The notes under the pieces: generated by a model
Databases searched by the model: none
The model's input: only the letters and a program-made list of their open reading frames with translations
Told to the model about the DNA's origin: nothing
NCBI GenBank assembly: GCA_010645155.1
Contig: JAAGOF010000109.1
Coordinates: 1,773,804 to 1,837,803 of the forward strand
Reading direction: 5' to 3'
Origin: Tigriopus japonicus
Taxonomy: Eukaryota; Arthropoda; Copepoda; Harpacticoida; Harpacticidae
DNA: 64,000 nucleotides
Made by a program: the position numbers and the translations under genes
In this document: piece after piece, positions 11,275 to 24,387 of the stretch
Layout of the letters: each line of letters starts with the position of its first letter
How positions within the stretch are numbered: position 1 is the first letter of the stretch

Positions 11275-12480
11275 ACATTTTCAATCAAATCCACAATCCA
11301 GGATCGAATCCTCATGTTTTTCACTCATTTTGTTCCAAAGACTTAGTGATTGCCTTTGTTCCAATGCCAATCCGGATCAGATGGCTTATATGTTCCAGAA
11401 CCATAAAAAGTGCCCTTCAATAGTTAAAGCCAACAACATCTCCGACTTGAACTCCATCTTGTTTTAAAATGAGACTATTCTCGTTCCTTCATTTTCTTAT
11501 GGAAATGGTTCCTGCATTGTGGAGATGTTGACGAGGATGGAAGAAGAGTAACACTCCAGATACCACCACAGATACTTCTGTTTAGTATTGTTTCACAGAA
11601 GTTGGACTAATGGGTGAAGCAAGATTCCATCTATGTACAGTATTTTCCTGATTGTTATTAGGCAAGGACATCTTAATTTCTCAGGACGAATTACAGAAAT
11701 ACAGCTTAAGGCTTGGCATTATACTAAAATGAGAGGTTATTTCAAAGCAGTAAATGTTCTGTTGAATTTTCATTGTAGTGTGTGTGTGTGTGTAATCGGG
11801 TTTTATTATCTGCAGTTTTTGTAAATACAATCTTACAGAGAGTCTTTTAGCTTGATTGCTAGTTTTGACTACTTAACGAATCTAATCCTAATGGTAACGG
11901 TAATGGTAATTATCGTAAGTTACACAATCAATCAGTCAATCATTGTGTCACAGAGGTTATGATGTGCTGCAAGGTTGCAGGTTGTCGAATATAAATCTTG
12001 CGCAGGAATATTCCCGCTGGAGACTTGAACGAGCGTATTTATAGAATTTAATTTCTTCTTTTCTCTTTCTTCCAGCTCCACGTGGCGTCGCATCTGCATC
12101 ACGTCCACCTTCTCCCACTCGGCCCTAAGTGGTATTCTGTAATATATCCTTCGTTGAGTCATCCTTGTATTAGGACAAAAATCCATTGGAGAGCTGAATG
12201 ACAAAAGTTTATGAGACAAGAAAAAAAAAGGGAGTGCTGGGACCTCTAAAATTAAGGTGAAGAACAATTAGTCGATCAATCTTAACACAAAAAGTATGAC
12301 TGAATTCATTCAAGACCCATGTTCAACAGTCTTAGTCGTTAATAAGGAATAAATGACGTTGTGTCAAAATATTGCCTCTGCCTCAAACCATTTTTTCAAA
12401 AATCGGAGTTCGTGTCCACCCCTTTCAGGGGTTCCTGACCAAGGATACCCTTGACTGGAGGATTGGACAAGGCTTTGGGC
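11275..12480. other. Unassigned sequence with a TG microsatellite
   Basis: A GT-dinucleotide run of about seven units lies near 11778-11792. No gene recognised. Confidence 0.5.
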
Positions 12481-12492
12481 CAGGGTTACCAG

Positions 12493-13606
12493 CAGGGTTG
12501 CCAGGTTCTAGGGAAGCCTCTCGGCCACTTTTGCTTTGAAATTCGGCCACTTTCGGCCACCTTTTTGAAGCCTTCGGCCACTTTCGGCCACCTTTTTGAA
12601 GCCTTCGGCCACTTTCGGTCACTTTTTTGAAGCCTTCGGCCACTTTCGGCCACCTTTTTCAAGCCTTCGGCCACTTTCGGCCACAAAGTAAATTCTGAAT
12701 TTTTACTAAAAATGGCGTTTTCGCCTTAAACTAAAATCGGCCCGTCAATTTTTTTCTCTTTTCAATTTTTTTATTTTCAAAAAAATTGAAAAATATCTGA
12801 AAAATATCAAGCATTTAGTTTAACGCCGAAAAGTTGGAAAAATAGTCTGAAAAATACTTGAATCACAATGAAGCAAATATCAATTCCCTCAATCAACATT
12901 TGGCCCAGCCTCCTAAATAACATTTCTAATTCCAACATTTCCAAGTAAAGATTTAAATTGTTATCCAATTGGTGTAAAAATTTGAAAACACAATGAGGTA
13001 TGTTTTAAATCTAGAAAAATAAGATTTATTTATTAAATTCTTGACTGTGTGAGTTTGACTTATCCATTTTTGATAAGTAAGTTAAGAATAATAAGTTATA
13101 AAATAAATAAGTAAGTTTTACAGTGATTGACGATTGAGTAACCAAATGAAACCAAAAATTTCTTCAGAAAGAGGGTTTAACATCAAACGGAAGTCACATC
13201 AACCTAAAATTTCTACTAAGGGTGTTCCTAATTCTAAAATCGACCATTTTATCAAGATTTGCAAGTGCCTTGTTTTTGGACACAAACTAGATGTTTCAAG
13301 TCTATGTATACCTAGATGTCTATGCTATGGTAGGTAGAACATGGCACGTTCAAACCGAATAAGATTTCAGACCAATGTAAGCTTCATTTTACAAAATTCA
13401 TGAACATTTCAATTATGTATTTGCTATTTTCGGCCACTTTTGGATATGGCCTAGGAAATATTTTTTTCTCGGCCACCAGATCTCAAATTCAGCCACTTTC
13501 GGCCACTTTTAGAATGGCGAGAGATTTTTTTTCTTTCGGCCTCCGAGTTTCAAATTCGGCCACTTTTGGCAAAAATGGCAGAGGATTCCGCCACCTGGCA
13601 ACCCTG
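12493..13606. mobile_element. hAT-type element inserted in another element's terminus
   Basis: 14-bp perfect terminal inverted repeats (CAGGGTTGCCAGGT) with flanking octamers GTTACCAG (12485-12492) and GTTGCCAG (13607-13614), 7 of 8 identical. The ends are packed with CGGCCACTTT motifs. 1114 bp, no transposase frame. Confidence 0.8.
12544..12684 (+). repeat. 31-bp tandem repeat within the hAT element
   Basis: Four full 31-bp units start at 12544, 12575, 12606 and 12637, with a partial fifth at 12668. Each holds CGGCCACTTTCGGCCAC followed by a CTTTTTGAAGCC-like spacer. The small open frames across it are repeat by-products. Confidence 0.9.
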
Positions 13607-15111
13607 GTTGCCAGGTCTTCAACGGCTCTTATCGTCAGATTTGCCACCGAAATTCGCCAGAATTCGCCACCTCATTTGAAATATCGCTAGATTTTCCCCA
13701 AATTTCTTTTCACTAACACACTTATGTACATAAATAGTCAATCATGCTGATGTAATCGTCAAGGAATACCTCAAATGGTCAATTCTTCAGTTTTGCTTTC
13801 AACTTTCATATCAACTTTTATCTTTAAGAGTCTTCTTATCCTTAAGAGTTATCTCTAAGTCTTTAAAAGCAATGTTAATGGTATTATTTTAACGAAATCT
13901 GACCAATTGCCATTAAAAATCCCGAAATGTAACGATTTGAATGAATGTATTTGATCACTCTAATAGTAAAAAAAAAACCATTTTTTATACCAATGACATT
14001 GTTCATGCCCTGTTTTTCACCATATCATAATAGATAGAGTGGTAAACCATAAAGAGGGCGCAACCAAAACCAAACGGGGGCAATCGCAAAATAATAGGAT
14101 GCGTAGTTTATTTAGGATTTCAATTGGCCCTAACATTAGGAAAATCAAATTGGGCATTTTTCAAAATCAGTTACACATGCGTTTGCCGAAGCTTTTGACT
14201 TCATAACACTCTTTTTACCAAACTCTGTTGTTAAAAATTCTAGTCTGCATTTTTACCGATTTTAACTGGTACAAAGAATGTCATTTCATGTAAATGTCAA
14301 AAAAAGATAAAACCCGGGTGGGGAAAGGTCAAGTCTGATAAAAGCTTTGGTCTGTAAGGGAGTTGGAATTAGCAGCCTGATAAAGTCCCTGAACTTAAGA
14401 CAGGTCACAGATAGTGGATAACAAGTCGTCCAGATGAGACTTTAGAATTTTTAATGGGTCGTCTAATGGATAGATTCGTCGCAAAGACGTAGGAAGAAAG
14501 TTGTACAACAAAAGAGCGAAACAAAATTTTCTTGTTCTTGATAAAAGCAAAATTAAATCAAGAAACAATACCTGGGTCATAGCTCTTCCCCTTTAGTGAT
14601 TGTCATCTCAAATATTTAATCCTAGGTTTTCAGTGAGAATGAAAGTCAAAATCAAAAAGAGAGAATCAAAATTTGCCTGAGTTATTGCCAAAAATGGACG
14701 GTTTAGCCAATTTTTTCGCCAATTTTTTCCGATTTTGCCTAATTTTTCGCCAAATTTGCTCATTTCGCCTAATTTATCGCCAGAAATACTTAAATTGCCA
14801 GATTTATCGCTAGTGATATCAAAATCGCCAGATTTATCGCCAGATCAGCTGATTTCGTCAGATTTATTTTTCTATCGCCAGATTCGTGAAATCTGGCGAT
14901 AGAAATCGCCAGTTGGCAACCCCCTTGCGCAAAGCTAGGCCACTTTTTACTTTGAGAAGTAAGAAGCCTTAAAATGGTCAGAGATGGTCCGTTGTAGTCC
15001 CAAATAATGTTATCTGGGAAAAAATATGCGAGGTCTTAATGTGATTACTTTGTTATTTTCACTTAAGTCTCTCCATTATAGGGGTAAAAGTCGAATACGA
15101 GACGTCCGAAC

Positions 15112-15545
15112 TACAGTTCTATATAGAGAGAAATGTCACTCCAGTGAGGCCAGTGGAGATTTGTTTTGAGCTCATATAAGCAGTCCAGCAACAAGGGTGC
15201 CAGGGAACTTGATTCTTTATGCATTGCTCTAGTTTGAGCATAGCACTTGAAAGAGCAATTCCGCCACTGACTCCCTGAAATAGCAAGTTCCAGTTTTGTA
15301 TCACATAACTAGACATGTGCTCAATGCCAAATCCCATTGCACACTTAACAGGAGAAGGGTTGAAATTACAGCGCAAATTTCAAAGTACAACTAGCATTCG
15401 GTTTTCACGCAAAAACACATACATTTTCAAAGTTATAGACGCCAAAACTTGGTAGAATTTCACTGTCCAATTCGACTTTCGACCTCTCAAGGTACTGCGC
15501 CATCTAACGTTAGGCAATTGCACTAATTGAGCGAACGAAGAAAAG
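15112..15545 (+). repeat. Mosaic repeat: diverged TA-MITE half joined to block B
   Basis: 15120-15350 is a diverged relative of the left and middle parts of the MITE at 43829-44117 (shared GAGAAATGTCACTCCA start, then an interspersed match). From 15341 it changes into block B, shared with 25202-25648. A short direct repeat beginning ACAGTTCTAT occurs at about 15112 and 15990. No convincing coding region; the small open frames here are by-products. Confidence 0.6.
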
Positions 15546-16361
15546 TAAACAAGCTCTACACGGTCCATTGAAATCTTCTGTTAACAGCACAGTCGTGCAG
15601 GGTCAACTTTGTCCAAGGACTATTTGAAATACACACAGATCATGTAATGACATTATATGGTCTGTGGAAATACAGTCACAGATCTTATAATGACTACATG
15701 TCGCATTGGCCCGTTCCGTCGGCGAGAGAAAAGTGACACCACTTGGCCCAGCTGCGCTAGCTTCGAAATCTCAGGGCGACCGCGTGCTCAGAAGTAACGA
15801 CGTTCGCTCGCGTCGAGAACAAAGTACGTACGGTACGTTGAGTTTGTTCAAGATTTGGCCACGCTGGCAAAATTTTGAAAAGTTCGAATTTCCCACCATT
15901 ATATGGTTTTGTGTTATGTACCAGCTGATGAAGCAAAGTTGTCCACTTTTTCTCGCACGAAGCGAGGTCTAGCCATTATATGGTCTGTGAATACAGTTCT
16001 ATTTAGTAAGAAATCATCTTCAAATTCAAATCATCTAATTTTCAATGATAATAATGTTTATAGACTTCATACCTCCAGTGAGCCCAGAACAGATGAAGGA
16101 TGGTTCCTTGGCTGTTGATTTGTTTCAGTTTTGTTTATTTTTCGGCTCAGGAGAACTAATCTTAATACATTTTTAGCCCTACTGACCTGAGAAATAAACG
16201 AAAATGAACCAAAATGGGTCTGTTGACGTGTTTTTTGATCGTGCTTGAGAAAAAATACATCTTTCTCCTGTAATAAACCTTGAAAAACAAGCTAAATCAC
16301 TTCAAAGTGTTTTTGTGAACCTTGTGCATTCAGGTGTGTATCAATAGTCTGATACTTTTCA
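15546..16361. other. Unassigned sequence upstream of the LINE
   Basis: The phrase CATTATATGGTCTGTG occurs at about 15650 and 15973, hinting at an internal duplication. The last few hundred bases may be the LINE 5' untranslated region, but its start could not be fixed. Confidence 0.4.
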
Positions 16362-17393
16362 ATGATAAGTGAATGGAGATCAGAAATGAATCCGCGTCCA
16401 CCAGACAAACCAAGACATGAAAACTTTGACTCCCCCAGGGTGACAAGTGTGAGCAGTTTAACAAATCGACCGATGTCTTACGCTAATGTCGCCAGAAGAT
16501 TTCCAGTGCTGGTGTTGGATATGAGATGCGAAAATGAGGGGGAGCGTATTGGTTTAGAGGTGATAGGACCATTCGTGTTCGACGCATTGGGTCTCAAGAC
16601 CGAGGAGATAACCAGAATCAAAGGTGTTGGGTCGTCCAACAAACCTATCGTGATTGTCACAAAGCAAGAAATTATCATATCGAAGCGCTTTGGCGACAAG
16701 GTTGAATTTGAAAGAACGATCCAAGGGAAGAAATGGAATTGCAAAATAAGGGGCGGGAGGAAAAGGACCCCTCTAAGGTTCATGCAAGTTCCTTGTGAGG
16801 TTTCCAAACAAGAACTGCTAAATTCCATTGAATCATTCGCAATTCCAACATCTAATGTGGAAGAGGAGGTTTTCGTTGGGAGCTACGATGCGTGGTTCAA
16901 GGGGATTGGAAGTGGGAACTATCGGGTCGCTGTTGACGTGATGGGTGAGATTCCTGAGTTTGTGGAGATTGGATCCTGGCGGGTCCGTATCAATCATCCT
17001 GCGCAAATAAGACGATGCTTTTACTGCGGAGAAGCAGGTCATCTCAAGATCGAATGTAGGAAAGGATTGGACGGGACTAATACTGCGGAAAATGAGGGTG
17101 ATAATTCTGGCTTGGAGTCATTCCCTCGACCGTCTGAAGTTCAGTCGTCCAGTAAGATTGGGGATGCATCGAACAAAAAAAACGAGCCACTTGCCTCAAA
17201 AACACCCGCACCCGAAGATGACGAACCAAAGAATGCTGAGAATGATGTATTGGAACAAAACGAAATTGGAAAGGACTGGACAAGTGACAGTTTCAAAAGG
17301 AAGGCACAGGAATTGTGTAAATCACCAGAACCACCCAATGCGATCGGGAAGAAAAAAACAAAAAAATGTCTCATATGCCCCAAGAACAACTAG
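16362..17393 (+). CDS. LINE ORF1, gag-like protein with CCHC zinc knuckle
   Basis: A 343-aa frame precedes the EN-RT frame in the same direction. It carries one CCHC zinc knuckle (C219-x2-C222-x4-H227-x4-C232), typical of RNA-binding ORF1 proteins of Jockey/CR1-group non-LTR retrotransposons. The C-terminal third is rich in Lys, Glu, Ser and Asn. It would coat element RNA in a ribonucleoprotein with ORF2. A second Met nine codons in is an equally plausible start. The frame is intact, which fits a young insertion. The first ~200 residues were not matched to a named domain. Confidence 0.85.
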   Translation: MISEWRSEMNPRPPDKPRHENFDSPRVTSVSSLTNRPMSYANVARRFPVLVLDMRCENEGERIGLEVIGPFVFDALGLKTEEITRIKGVGSSNKPIVIVTKQEIIISKRFGDKVEFERTIQGKKWNCKIRGGRKRTPLRFMQVPCEVSKQELLNSIESFAIPTSNVEEEVFVGSYDAWFKGIGSGNYRVAVDVMGEIPEFVEIGSWRVRINHPAQIRRCFYCGEAGHLKIECRKGLDGTNTAENEGDNSGLESFPRPSEVQSSSKIGDASNKKNEPLASKTPAPEDDEPKNAENDVLEQNEIGKDWTSDSFKRKAQELCKSPEPPNAIGKKKTKKCLICPKNN

Positions 17394-17441
17394 GAGCAGA
17401 TCAGACTCAGCAGCGAACTAAATTGTCCGATTCAAAACTTA

Positions 17442-20233
17442 ATGCAAGTACTCTATTTCAATAGCCGTAGTATTTTGAACAAATTACCGGAGGTGGAAAT
17501 AATGCTACAAATAGTCAAACCAAGTGTAATTTGTATAACGGAGTCTTGGTTGAACACTACGTTTCCTAGTCAATATCTACCGTTCCGAGGTTACCGGGTG
17601 GTCACCAGGAAAGACAGAGAAGACACGACCATGGGGAGAGGAGGTGGCGTTCTCATCTTGGCCAAAACCGATGTAAATTGTGTTGAAGTTCATATTCAAC
17701 TAAAGGGTCTATGTGGCGTGAAAATCGGGAAGTTGTCCTTGTTTTGCACGTATTTGTCCCCTAATTGTGATGACGACCAAGCATTTTCCGAGCTCTGCGA
17801 TTTCGTGGCAGAAATGGGCATCAACAATGAATGCGTGATGGTGGGTGATTTCAACTTGCCAAAAATAAACTGGAACTTATGGAGTGGTGGAAGTCCCATG
17901 GGCCAGCGTTTTGTGGATAGTGTGGCAGAGGGTGGATTGACACAAGTTGTTGGTGTTTCCACGCATAGTAGAGGCAACACGCTTGATCTAGTGCTAACGA
18001 ACGAGCCAAGCCTCTTGAACTTTTGCGAGGTTAGAGCAGACCTTGCAATTAGTGATCATTATCCCATCATAATAGATCTCTCGATGAAATTCCCTTATTC
18101 TGAATCTGTTGGTGAAATTCCAATTTACTCCAACGGGAGATATTCAGACTTTAGGGTATACTTGGACACTGTTGATTGGAATTCTTGCTTGTGGAATCTA
18201 TCAGTAAATGAGGCATGGTGCGTCTTGGAAGAAGTTGTGCGCTCGGGCCTTGAATTGTTTGTCCCCTGGCGACCAAGGCGTCATAACGGGCGTCCGCCGT
18301 GGCTGGGGTATGGGCTGTCCAAGATGATCAAGAAAAAACAGAGATTTTGGAAGCGGTTTAAATCCAGTGGGCTTGAAGTGGATAGAAGAGCCTTCAAATT
18401 GATGCAGGCGGAGGTACGAAAAGAAATATTCAAGTCAAAAAAGCTTCATGAGGATTGGCTTTCGCAAGCAAAGAATTTGAAAGCGTTTTATGCATATGCT
18501 AACAACAGGAAGCGGGGAAAAGGGGTTGTGGGACCCTTAAGAAACAGTTTCGGCACACTTGAAAACCAAGAACAAAATATGGCAGTGGTCCTGAAAAATC
18601 ATTTTGCGTCAGTTTACTCGAACTCAAACCAAAGCAGTGACAGCGGGGTCCAAGGTATGAATGATACTGATCGCAGTGTGTGGGCTATTACATTAAACGA
18701 TGTGGAGCAGAAAATACGAACATCGAAGTCCAGCATGGCGAGTGGACCTGACGGTATTCCGAGTTTTGTTATCAAAAAACTAGGCCGATCAATTGCCGTC
18801 TCTCTTACAATCGTATACAACCTGTCATTGCAGCAGGGTTTTGTTCCAGATGTATGGAAGCTTGGGAACGTGACCCCTCTTTACAAAGGGGGAGATGTGA
18901 GGCACCCGGACAACTATCGCCCAATATCTCTGACATGTGCCAGCTGCAAAGCCATGGAGGGTCTGATAAAGGACAGGGTTATTCGTTATTTTGACCAACT
19001 GGGCCTGATATCGGCAGATCGGCATGGATTCAGAGCTCGGCATTCATGTGCCAGTAACCTCCTTGAATTCAAAGACTACGTTACAAGTGCCATAGAAGAA
19101 GGGGCTGAGGTTCACGCAGCATACTTGGACTTTTCAAAGGCGTTCGACATGGTTGACCATTCACTACTTATAGGAAAGATGAGAAAAGCCAAGTTGCCGT
19201 TGAGTATCACAACATGGATTCGAGATTGGCTTAGAGAACGACATCAAAGAGTGGTCCTGAACGGTCAGTTTTCATCGTGGTTGCCTATCACGTCGGGAGT
19301 TCCCCAAGGCAGTGTTTTGGGTCCGACATTGTTTCTTCTCTTTGTGAACGATCTTGGTCAAGGAATGTCCTCACGAATACTAAAATTTGCTGATGACACG
19401 AAGATTTTACCAGAGTTACGTCTGACGCCGATCGATGTAGTCTTCAAATCGATTTAAATCGGGCAACAAAATGGGCGAACGAAAATGGAATGAAATTTAA
19501 CGTGCGGAAGTGCTCCCTCTTGAGATTTCACACCTCAAGTTTCCCTGGGAGTTATAGCCTCAACTCACAGATTATCCCTGAAACCTCAACCCAAAAAGAT
19601 CTAGGCATTACATTTGACAAAAAACTTAAATTTGACCATCATGTCACAACTATCTCCTCTCGAGCAAATCAAATGATCGGCATATTAAAACGGAACTTCA
19701 TTTCTCGAAACAAAACTGTTATGATGCGCCTCTTCAAGACTTACATTCGACCACTTCTAGAAAACTTGACATCAGTTTGGTCCCCGCCATTCAAGAAGGA
19801 TATTTTGAAGATCGAAGCAGTTCAGCGGAAATTTACACGCCTCGTCCCAAGTGTGGGGGAACTTTCCTATGAATCCCGCTTGAAGGGATTGTCCCTCGAC
19901 TCGCTGGAATTGAGACGACTCAAGTTTGATCTGCATACAGTCTACAAAGTTCGGGCTGGCACACTTGAATTAAACCTTGAAAAAGCCGAAGGATTAAAGA
20001 GATTGTTGGACGGCTCAGAACAATCATTGAAAAACCTGCGCAGTGGAACCAAACACCTAATACGTCGACCACTCATTAGGTCCCGAATACGAAGCTCCTG
20101 TTTCGCCCTTAGAGTGTTGAACCCTTGGAATGAAATTGATTTAAAGATTCGTGCGGCTGGAACTTTTTTAGAGTTTAGAAGTGAATTGGAATCATGCAAT
20201 CTTAGTATGTTTTTATCGCTTGACTTATCATAG
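17442..20233 (+). pseudogene. LINE ORF2, endonuclease-reverse transcriptase, one frameshift
   Basis: ORF2 starts 48 bp after ORF1. Its first ~220 residues form an APE-type endonuclease (NSRS near the start, ITESWL, VGDFNLP, SDHYPI). The reverse transcriptase follows with DFSKAFD (catalytic Asp about residue 563), GVPQGSVLGP and FADD (Asp651-Asp652). The frame ends at 19457, and the remaining thumb/C-terminal part continues in the neighbouring frame to 20233. The switch is best explained by loss of one base in the T run at about 19404-19408. Otherwise no break was seen, so the copy is recent but probably inactive. Motif set and order fit the CR1/Jockey groups of non-LTR elements. Confidence 0.9.
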
Positions 20234-20460
20234 ATGTGGCTCATTCAAGTTTAATGCCCTTCCTCATTCGCATTACTCTTTGATTGTGTGCATCGTTGCG
20301 CTTATGTATTGATGCTGTGAACTTGATTCATCTTTTTTTTTTCATTTCTTTTCTTTCAAGATTGAAGTTTTTACTATTTCCCTTTTTATGCTCACTATGC
20401 ACCCCAGGGAGTGCTAGAGCTTTTAGAACAATAAACAAAAGTGTATTGTTCCAAATTTGA
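20234..20460 (+). other. LINE 3' untranslated tail with small stem-loop
   Basis: Noncoding tail after ORF2. GAACAATA (20426-20433) and TATTGTTC (20444-20451) can pair as an 8-bp stem near the end. A 3' stem-loop is used as a recognition site by the reverse transcriptase of some CR1/L2-type elements; that role is inferred. The exact element end and target-site duplication were not found. Confidence 0.45.
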
Positions 20461-23400
20461 ATAAATTCACGTCAAGTTTTTGCGGTCCGACAATGCGTTG
20501 CGCATTCCTGGACATTTTATGTTCATTGGGTGAGGACGTTTTGGTCTGCCACATACAAACAAGTTTTGTTGCCCAGACAACTCATAACCAGTGTTGAAAT
20601 AAGTTCCAAATGCAAAGTACCTTCGGCATGATTGAAATAATGAAAACGAAAACCCAACACACCATTTAAAGGCAACGAAGGCTTCAAAGTAATTCTTTGG
20701 GATTTGATTACTCCCCTTGTTCTGGCAAAATTTCTTACGAGATAAAGTTCTTATTCCAAAGAAAACGAGCACTACTTAGATCTAAATCTAACAGCACTGA
20801 TTTTATAAGGTAGGTTCATGTGAAACGCCAACACCCAAGGACCCTCCAGCAAGGAATGGTCACCTTTGCATTCATCAAACCTCACCAGCCAACTTGGGCC
20901 TTACTGTAAACAACGGCAAAGAAAGTTCAGACTACAGAAGCTCATGTAAAAGAAGAGAAGTCTCATTTCGTGTTCTCGTTTCTGATTGGTCAAGAGACGA
21001 GGAGGAAATAGAAGGAGGGAAAAAATCCAAACAAACGAGGCGCAAGGGCAAGAAATCACTCCCCTCTGAAGTTTTTCCCATTTTCGGTGAACTATACATT
21101 ATTCAATAGCAAATGTCTTGTACTTGAACCGTGTAGGTTTTTAATTATGTTTAATGGAAATAACCTAATGTTAAGAGAAAACTACTACTTTTCACGTGCA
21201 GCCACTAAATTCCAATAACTAAGGGCGATTAATAAAGAGGCTTTGCTCAGATATTCCAACACAAAGTAACCCTATTTTTCCAGGAAATAGTGGAGCTTGT
21301 TAGGCGAATGGAAATCGAAAGTGTACTAGGAGCAGAGGTCCTATAGATTGGAAGCATTCCGTGGGTTGAAGATGTTCCAAAGATTGAAGATGCTACAGAG
21401 ATTATAGTTGTGCTAGAGATTTAATTGTCATAGTTATCACGGAGGTCGGAGTGATTCCGGAGATTAGATATTGCCTGAAGAATAGGTACTTTTCAGAGAT
21501 GTTTCAAAGATCAAAGATTAGCTGGAAGTCGTTTTTTCCATGGGCGGCAACAAAGGCTGCAAAATTTCTCTTGATATTAATTTGATCAACTAAGTAATTA
21601 TAAACATGCAAGAACACACATGTAAGCCATGATCTTGACATTACTTTAATCTACAACTACATCTAGATCCTTTAATTTTAAGAACCCGAGATTTCCTTTG
21701 TTCTGGATCCTTTGGGCGATGTCTTTCATAGCCTTTACGCTTATGACCTAAAAGCTATTCTGTTTTTGGATTTTATACACCATTGGTTAGAGTTCTTTTT
21801 CTGCGTTTCGAAAGATCATTCCAGTAAGAGATGTATAACAACCTTCCGTTCACGCATTTTCCGATTGTAACCTATTCCGAATACTAGTTTTCCGAATCTG
21901 ATATAAGTCCGATTAGTCAAAAGTACGATTTGTGGCTTATTTACCCGATTTCCGAATAATCATTTGTGTATCGTCGGAAAAAACATCGAGGTAAATCGGA
22001 AGAATCCAATTGTTCCAAATTGGGGCTCTCTGTGGAGTTAAGAGAAAAGAGAATTTGAGTGACCCATGGTCCGGTAAGAGTGAGTCAAGAGATATTAGTA
22101 GACTACTGTATTTTACAAAGAATACACGTACAAATATATCATACACAGGATCGAGTACTCAGGCAAGCGGAGATCATACATTTGCCCCACCACCCCACCT
22201 TCGGGGAAATAATCGGCCTTTAAACATGGAAATGGCTCTGAGACGTGGCAGGATATGATATATCTGTAGTTACACCCATAATCCGTCGCAAACGTCCAAG
22301 TCCGAATCAACAGCCACAAAAGTCTGGCACCATCCACAAGAGCCAGTAATATGACGACAAGGGCCATTAATGCGGGCCGGCTATGTCGGGGTCACTAGAA
22401 CAGCAGACGCGAGGTCTGCCAAGCAAACTGTTTGAAAAATCATTCGGGAACACACAAAGCAGAGGATGTTTGAGCATATATTAGTTAACAAAAACGTTTA
22501 AACTGCACGGTATGGCCAAAAAGATTCTCTCAAGGATCCATATTCACTACATTGAAATGTGAGTTTCAGTCTTGTTTGGATTTTTTTAAGCTTAGCCTTT
22601 TCGCCGCCATGAATTTTCTGTCGATAGTGTCTTGACAACGCTTCTTTTACAAGAGGTTCTTTAGTTCAGACAACCAAGAGGAGAATAAGCGTCAAATTGT
22701 ATGTTATTTCATCTAAAACCCAAGTGCCATGGGTGGGAAAGCTGTGATGTACTTTGCCATGATTATTTATTTGATTCTATGGCTCCTAAGAACGTTTTTG
22801 AGCCAAGCTTGCTTATGAAAAGTGCCCAAAATCCCCCATGCTCTGGCTTTGAACATTGATTTGAATATTTGACCATAAGTATTTGCATTGTGCCAAGGCA
22901 AACTAAGGTGTTTGAGGCATATCAAAGAGGGTTAGAAACAGTGATTTCAATTGTGTTGGAAAAGAGCTCCTGAACTGAAGCCTCAATGATCAAGACCAAG
23001 AATCATTTAAGCAATTGTACAATGCCATCATTTTGTCAAGAAATGGAGTCCATCCGGATTTGTTGTGCCTGAGGTTCAAAAATGGACCACATGAGGCGCA
23101 TGCACCATAGTGGGTATTATTCACGGTGGTCGCGTCTTATTAATTTTCTAAATTTTCTAAAAGGGTTTCTAAACCCCTCCTTGAGTTTGACCTTTTATTA
23201 TTTTACACTAATGCAAAACTAAAATTGGAAACGAATTTAAAAAGTAAGAAATATCCCAAACCAACAATGGGTTTTTGAAACCCAGTTATAAAACTATGAA
23301 TATTGATTACACAACCACCCTGGATACTGCGGACTCTTGATCACAATTGACAACATTTGTGCATCCACGGCAAGTGTCAAAATAAATCGATTCTCTCAAC

Positions 23401-24379
23401 CTTGAGGGCATTGGGGATCATCTAGGCCAAATTTGACTCTGAATCAATAGAAATGCCTTAAAACGAGTGGGATACGTCAGATGCAACCCCTGTTATGTAT
23501 TTGAAAACGATTCAAACACACAACGCCTTGATTTACAAAATTAGGGACTTCAAAAGTTGCTTACCATGACACTCTTGTTTTTTTAACCAAATATGGTGTG
23601 CCTCTTGTGGTCAACTTTAGAACCTCAAAGCACAACAAATCTTGGATCTCGGCCCTTGTTTGTCAACGCCCAGTGGTCTCTAAATTTCATGAAAGCAATT
23701 GTGCTTCTGGCTCGAAAAGATTAGTAGAGTAATGACAAACTATTGTTATTTAACGATACAACAAGAACAAGTTCCTCTTTCAGTGTTGTTTAAGAGCAAA
23801 ACCTGAAAGTTCCCTGTGGGTTCATCTCCATGACAAACCAATATCCATGGATAAAGGGTTTTTGCAATTCTAAATACTACTCAGGCACCTTGTTCATGAG
23901 AGTTTCCAGTGATTTAAGCAAACACAAAATATCCAAGCAGCCATCGAGACTTCCCATATTAGCATTTGAGGTCTCTTTTGCCCATTGACTGATAAAATTT
24001 GAAAACTATATATTCTTGAAAACACCTTTTTCTCCAAGTCAATTGAATATTCTGCAAATCAGACCATCTTGGAAAAGACAAGAAAGTTGTCATATTAAGC
24101 ACCATAGTTCAATTTTCAAAAATGTGACCTAATGTCATTTATGACTCTGAATGAAAACATAAATTAGGTAAAAAAGTATTTGTTTATAACATTAGTAGTG
24201 AACTACTTTGATACTATCCCTAATTCATGCTCAATATAATGAAAAATGGCAAAAATATTGGGAAGAAAGTGGTATTTTGTTCAACCTTTTGTCTTGCAAA
24301 ACTGAACTTTGGCATGACTTTTTTGCCAAAAATAAAACAAAACAAAGCTCAAATACATTTTTGAAAACGATATAGTATC
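20461..24379. other. Unassigned sequence, mostly noncoding
   Basis: No domain or splice-supported gene. 23998-24040 is the apparent source of a 43-bp segment found inverted in the MITE at 24431. The 84-aa - strand frame at 22367-22113 starts with a signal-like stretch (MALVVILLALVDGA) but has no other support. Confidence 0.5.
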
Positions 24380-24387
24380 ATACAAAT

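Larger units (their letters stand above)
12481..14922 (+). mobile_element. Outer hAT-like element split by the nested insertion
   Basis: The left terminus CAGGGTTACCAG (12481-12492) continues at 13607 after the nested element. The right terminus near 14922 reads GTTGGCAACCC, the inverse of GGGTTGCCAAC. Octamers outside, CTTTGGGC (12473-12480) and CCTTGCGC (14923-14930), agree at 6 of 8, so the duplication is tentative. About 13850-14920 is a diverged direct repeat of about 110-1150, including CGCCAGATTTATCGCCAG motifs. An inverted pair at 14869-14884 and 14890-14905 forms a 16-bp stem near the right end. Confidence 0.65.

Noticed and set aside
12425..12686. Trp/Lys/Ala-rich - strand frames
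   Set aside because: By-product of the 31-bp tandem repeat.
22113..22367. 84-codon - strand frame with a signal-like start
   Set aside because: Only the first ~14 residues look meaningful; no other support.
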